Below, piece after piece: positions 23,301 through 27,204 of a DNA stretch of 64,000 bases (position 1 is its first letter; every line of letters begins with the position of its first letter). Both the position numbers and the translations under genes were made by a program. Location of the stretch: the NCBI GenBank assembly GCA_905116865.2, contig CAJHNH020002669.1:1517012-1581011 (forward strand). The letters are read 5' to 3'. This stretch comes from Candidula unifasciata (taxonomy: Eukaryota > Mollusca > Gastropoda > Stylommatophora > Geomitridae). The notes beneath the pieces were generated by a model. That model was not told the origin of the DNA and made no database searches. It was given only the letters and a program-made list of their open reading frames with translations.

Positions 23301-26300
23301 AAAAAGGGCAATAGACTTAAAAGGGGCAAATCATGGCTGGGTAGGGCAAAGTATGACATCATGCAGGTCTGCAGCCTTACAGATATCCTTCCAGGTGAGA
23401 AATGGATACCAGCGTCTAAAGCGCCCAATTTCACGTTCTCCTGTGTTGTGACGCTTGATAGGAGTTGTTGGGAGCAAAATCCAGCTGCTGTCAACTCAGA
23501 GGTATGCTCTCTTATCAGTGACAAGTCAGATGCGACAGATGTACTGATATTCACAGACGGGTCCGGTATACGAGGACATAAAGAGTGCATGGGCATTTAC
23601 AGCTCGCTCTTCAGGCAGAGCAGTTCAAGAAACCAGCGGTGCCTTCTCCATGACTACCAGCAGCATGACGATGGAGGTGATGGTGATGACACAATCTTTC
23701 ATATGACCTGAATCACAGGACTATTTCCGATCGTCAAGAAAGCAATGGCAAACTACTGGATGTAAATTTATTTAGAAAAATTACAACAGCAAAAAAAAAA
23801 AAAAAAAGCTAGGTTGGTTCTACAATGTCCTGTAAAGGATACTAACTAACTAACTTAACCAGTATTTCTAGTTTTGTAGCATGTTTGTTGCATCTTAAAC
23901 TGACTGTAACTGAAATAAACAAAATTATGAAACATGTTTTAAACATCCTCAGCCAAAACTAACAGCCATGAACTTGCCAACCCTGTTTGCCAGGAAGCAG
24001 CCATTTGTTATTTTGTTCTTGGACCCATCTGACCCAGATTCAAAGGTAGCCAAGGAAACGTTTACACAGCTGGCTATGATTGGTCAGTTTGATAATGTTA
24101 CTTTCTGCTGGGTGGACGCGTAAGTAGAAAGTGTAGTGATGCCACTTTACATCATCATCATCAAGTGCCTTACCAGCCGGTATAGGCGTTCATATATCTC
24201 CACAGATCTAGTTCTTTGATGATCAGTTCGACTAATAATATTTCTCCATGCCGCTGTCTTAAGCCATCCACCATAAATTCTCTTGGTCTGCCTCTGCCTC
24301 TTCTACCAGTGATCTTTCCAGTCGTCACCATTCCAGTTCTCCTGTTTTCATCACATGACCAAAGAACTATGTTTGTCTCTTTCTCATTGTTGTATATAAT
24401 GTTCTACTTTCATTAACCATTTCCAGGCATTCACTGTTGATTATTCTGGCAGTCCAAGGTATACACAACTTCTTCTCAAGAACCACAACTCAGTGACCTC
24501 TAAATTCTTCTTCATTTGTTTGCTCATGTTCTAACATTTGCTGCCATACAACAGAACAGGCTCAATGTAACGTTTCAGTTCTGTTTTCTGATGTTTAATG
24601 AGAGTGATTTATTACATAATTTTCATCTTCTAAAATGCCATTTTACACACATTTTTAAAAATTACATTTGTGAGTTCTCCTAGGCATACTTCAAAGATAA
24701 ATAATAAAATAAACATACTAGAAAATTTTTTCATAAACAAAGCAGGCTGAAAGAGGGTTCCTGCCGCCTGGGCAACCGTCTCTACAATACTGCCCAGACT
24801 TTGTGCTTAACTGAGGAGGACATATATGCTTGGCTTTCAATCTTGGTAGTTTTCCTGAATCATGCTAAGAGCAGCTGTTCATTTTTGAAGTTCATTGAAC
24901 TCATCTCCAAATGTGAGTCCACTGACTGAAGTCTTTATCTGTAGAAGATATTTGGACCAGCAGCCAAGTATGTAGCCACTACAAGCAGTGACTGTCCAGT
25001 TTGAGTCAGACTATGCCAGAATTGTCTTTCCTTCTCTTCTGATCTTAGCTTTTGTTTCCGTGGCTACTTATTTATTTGTTCAAGTAAAAGTAAAATATTT
25101 TTACACCTGTAGCATATCGGAAATATGAAACTAGACCAGTCGGGACTTTGTACATAAGCATGCTGACTGCCTTTACTTCCCAGGATATCACCTGGTACAC
25201 AGTGTAGTCTATGTTGACCTGGGAGCCAAGGTCAGATTTGAAGAAACAAATCAGACTCAGAGGTTGTTCAACCCTCGATCAACAGGCAAACAGGCGAATG
25301 TTCTGACCAGGACACAAAAGAGATTCCCATTTATTTATTTTTCATTATTATTTTTTTTCTCCAGCCAGACTAATACATTGGGGGAGAAGATCTTGTCGGA
25401 GTACACCTGGTCGGCCACATTGCCCATGATAACTGTGGTTGATCATGGGAAAGGAGAAGTGTTCAACTATCAGCCGCAGCTGCTGAAGCTGGAGGACACA
25501 GTTGAGTGGCTAGCTGGAGTGCTGGCAAACAAAATGAGGCCATCAAGTGAGTTATACTCTATTTGTATCTGTTTGTTGTTGTTCTTCTTCTTCATCTTCT
25601 TCTTCTTCTTCTTCTTCTTCTTCTTCTTCTTCTCTAGTCCTGTTGTGCCTTTCAGCGTAAGAAGCTGGAGGACACAGTTGAGTGGCTCGCTGGAGTGCTG
25701 GCAAACAAAATGAGGCCATCAAGTGAGTTATACTCTATTTGTATCTGTTTGTTCTTCTTCTTCATCTTCTTCTTCTTCTTCTCTAGTCCTGTTGTGCCTT
25801 TCAGCGTAAGCTTTTGAAGAGGCATCGTGTGCGAGCCTTGGTGTGTGCTACATAGATGCTTTCATTTATGGCCTCTGATATTATTCCATGTATCTATTGT
25901 TTGCATCATTGACCTCTAGATCTGCTTCCATTATGCCTAAGTGACAGGGCTTGATGTGTACTATTTGCTGGTAGTTTTCACTAATGTCCAAACCATTTGA
26001 TCTGTTGTCTCTTAGTGTAGTTTACTACGGGTTCCATCAAAACTTCTTTCATGATATCGTCATTTCTGATCCTGTCTCTTGTAGTTACATTCAGGATTCG
26101 CAGTAGACATTTCATTTCTGCTGTTTTAATTGGTCTTTTTCTCTTTCATCATTAATGTTCATGTTTGGCACTGGTAACACAATGTTGGTAAATGTTATGG
26201 ATTGAACAGTGCACTTTTGGTGTCAGTTATTAATCATCATCATCATCATCAACTACTTCTGCCGTTAAGGGACGTGGGGAGGAATAATTTGCGATCCAGT

Positions 26301-27171
26301 GCACGTTGACTGCTACTGGCTATTGTCATGCCGTGAAGGCGTAGAGTGTTTTTAATGTTGCCGATCCATATTTTCCACAGCTGTCCTCTTGCTCTTGTAG
26401 CTGATTTTCTGAGATGTTGATGTAGTTGTTAATTTTCTGCAAAAATTGTGACATCTGTTTAATAATTTGATTGTTGTGATGCATCTGTGGTCTACCTCCG
26501 CTTAATTTTTATTTCCCGTTGGATTAAATTGTGCTCCCTAGATACTTGAAGTCTCTTGCTTGTTTGGAGTTGCTGGTTTTTTGTGCATATCTCGACTGAT
26601 TGTTCTGTTCTTGTTATGGTCACAGTTTCTGTTTTTCTTTCAGTGTTACTTTTCATGTTTTGTAACTATGATACTGAACTTTTTTGTCTTTATCAACCCC
26701 GTCGCCCTGAGAAGCTATGAACCCTGTATTTTCTTTCGGCATCTGAATCCCATAAATGCTGCTTTCCTGGATTTCTGCTAAGGGTGTCCTTGAGAAACCT
26801 AGTTATCATCGTTGGGGTCTGTTTGCGATATATATATATATATAATATTTTAGTCATATCAAACGCCACAGCCGATTGGGAGAAAACAATAAAAGCCAGA
26901 ATGCATGGTACCAGGAAGGATGGGCAGGGGTTGACCAACACGAAGATGGGCACAGGATATAATTTATTCCTTGAGTATGAAAGTCCACGAGGTGAAAAAA
27001 CTGGCGCGATACGGCGTTTCTTGCAGGCAGACTGTGATGAGAGCGAACTTCATGATGATGATGTATATAATATATTTTGTTTTTTAATGTTTTCTCACTT
27101 ATGAGGTTATTTTTTTTTTGGATGACACTACGGAAGTTAAAAAAAATAGTTCTGAACCGTTGTTTTGCTTT

Positions 27172-27204
<33 letters not shown>

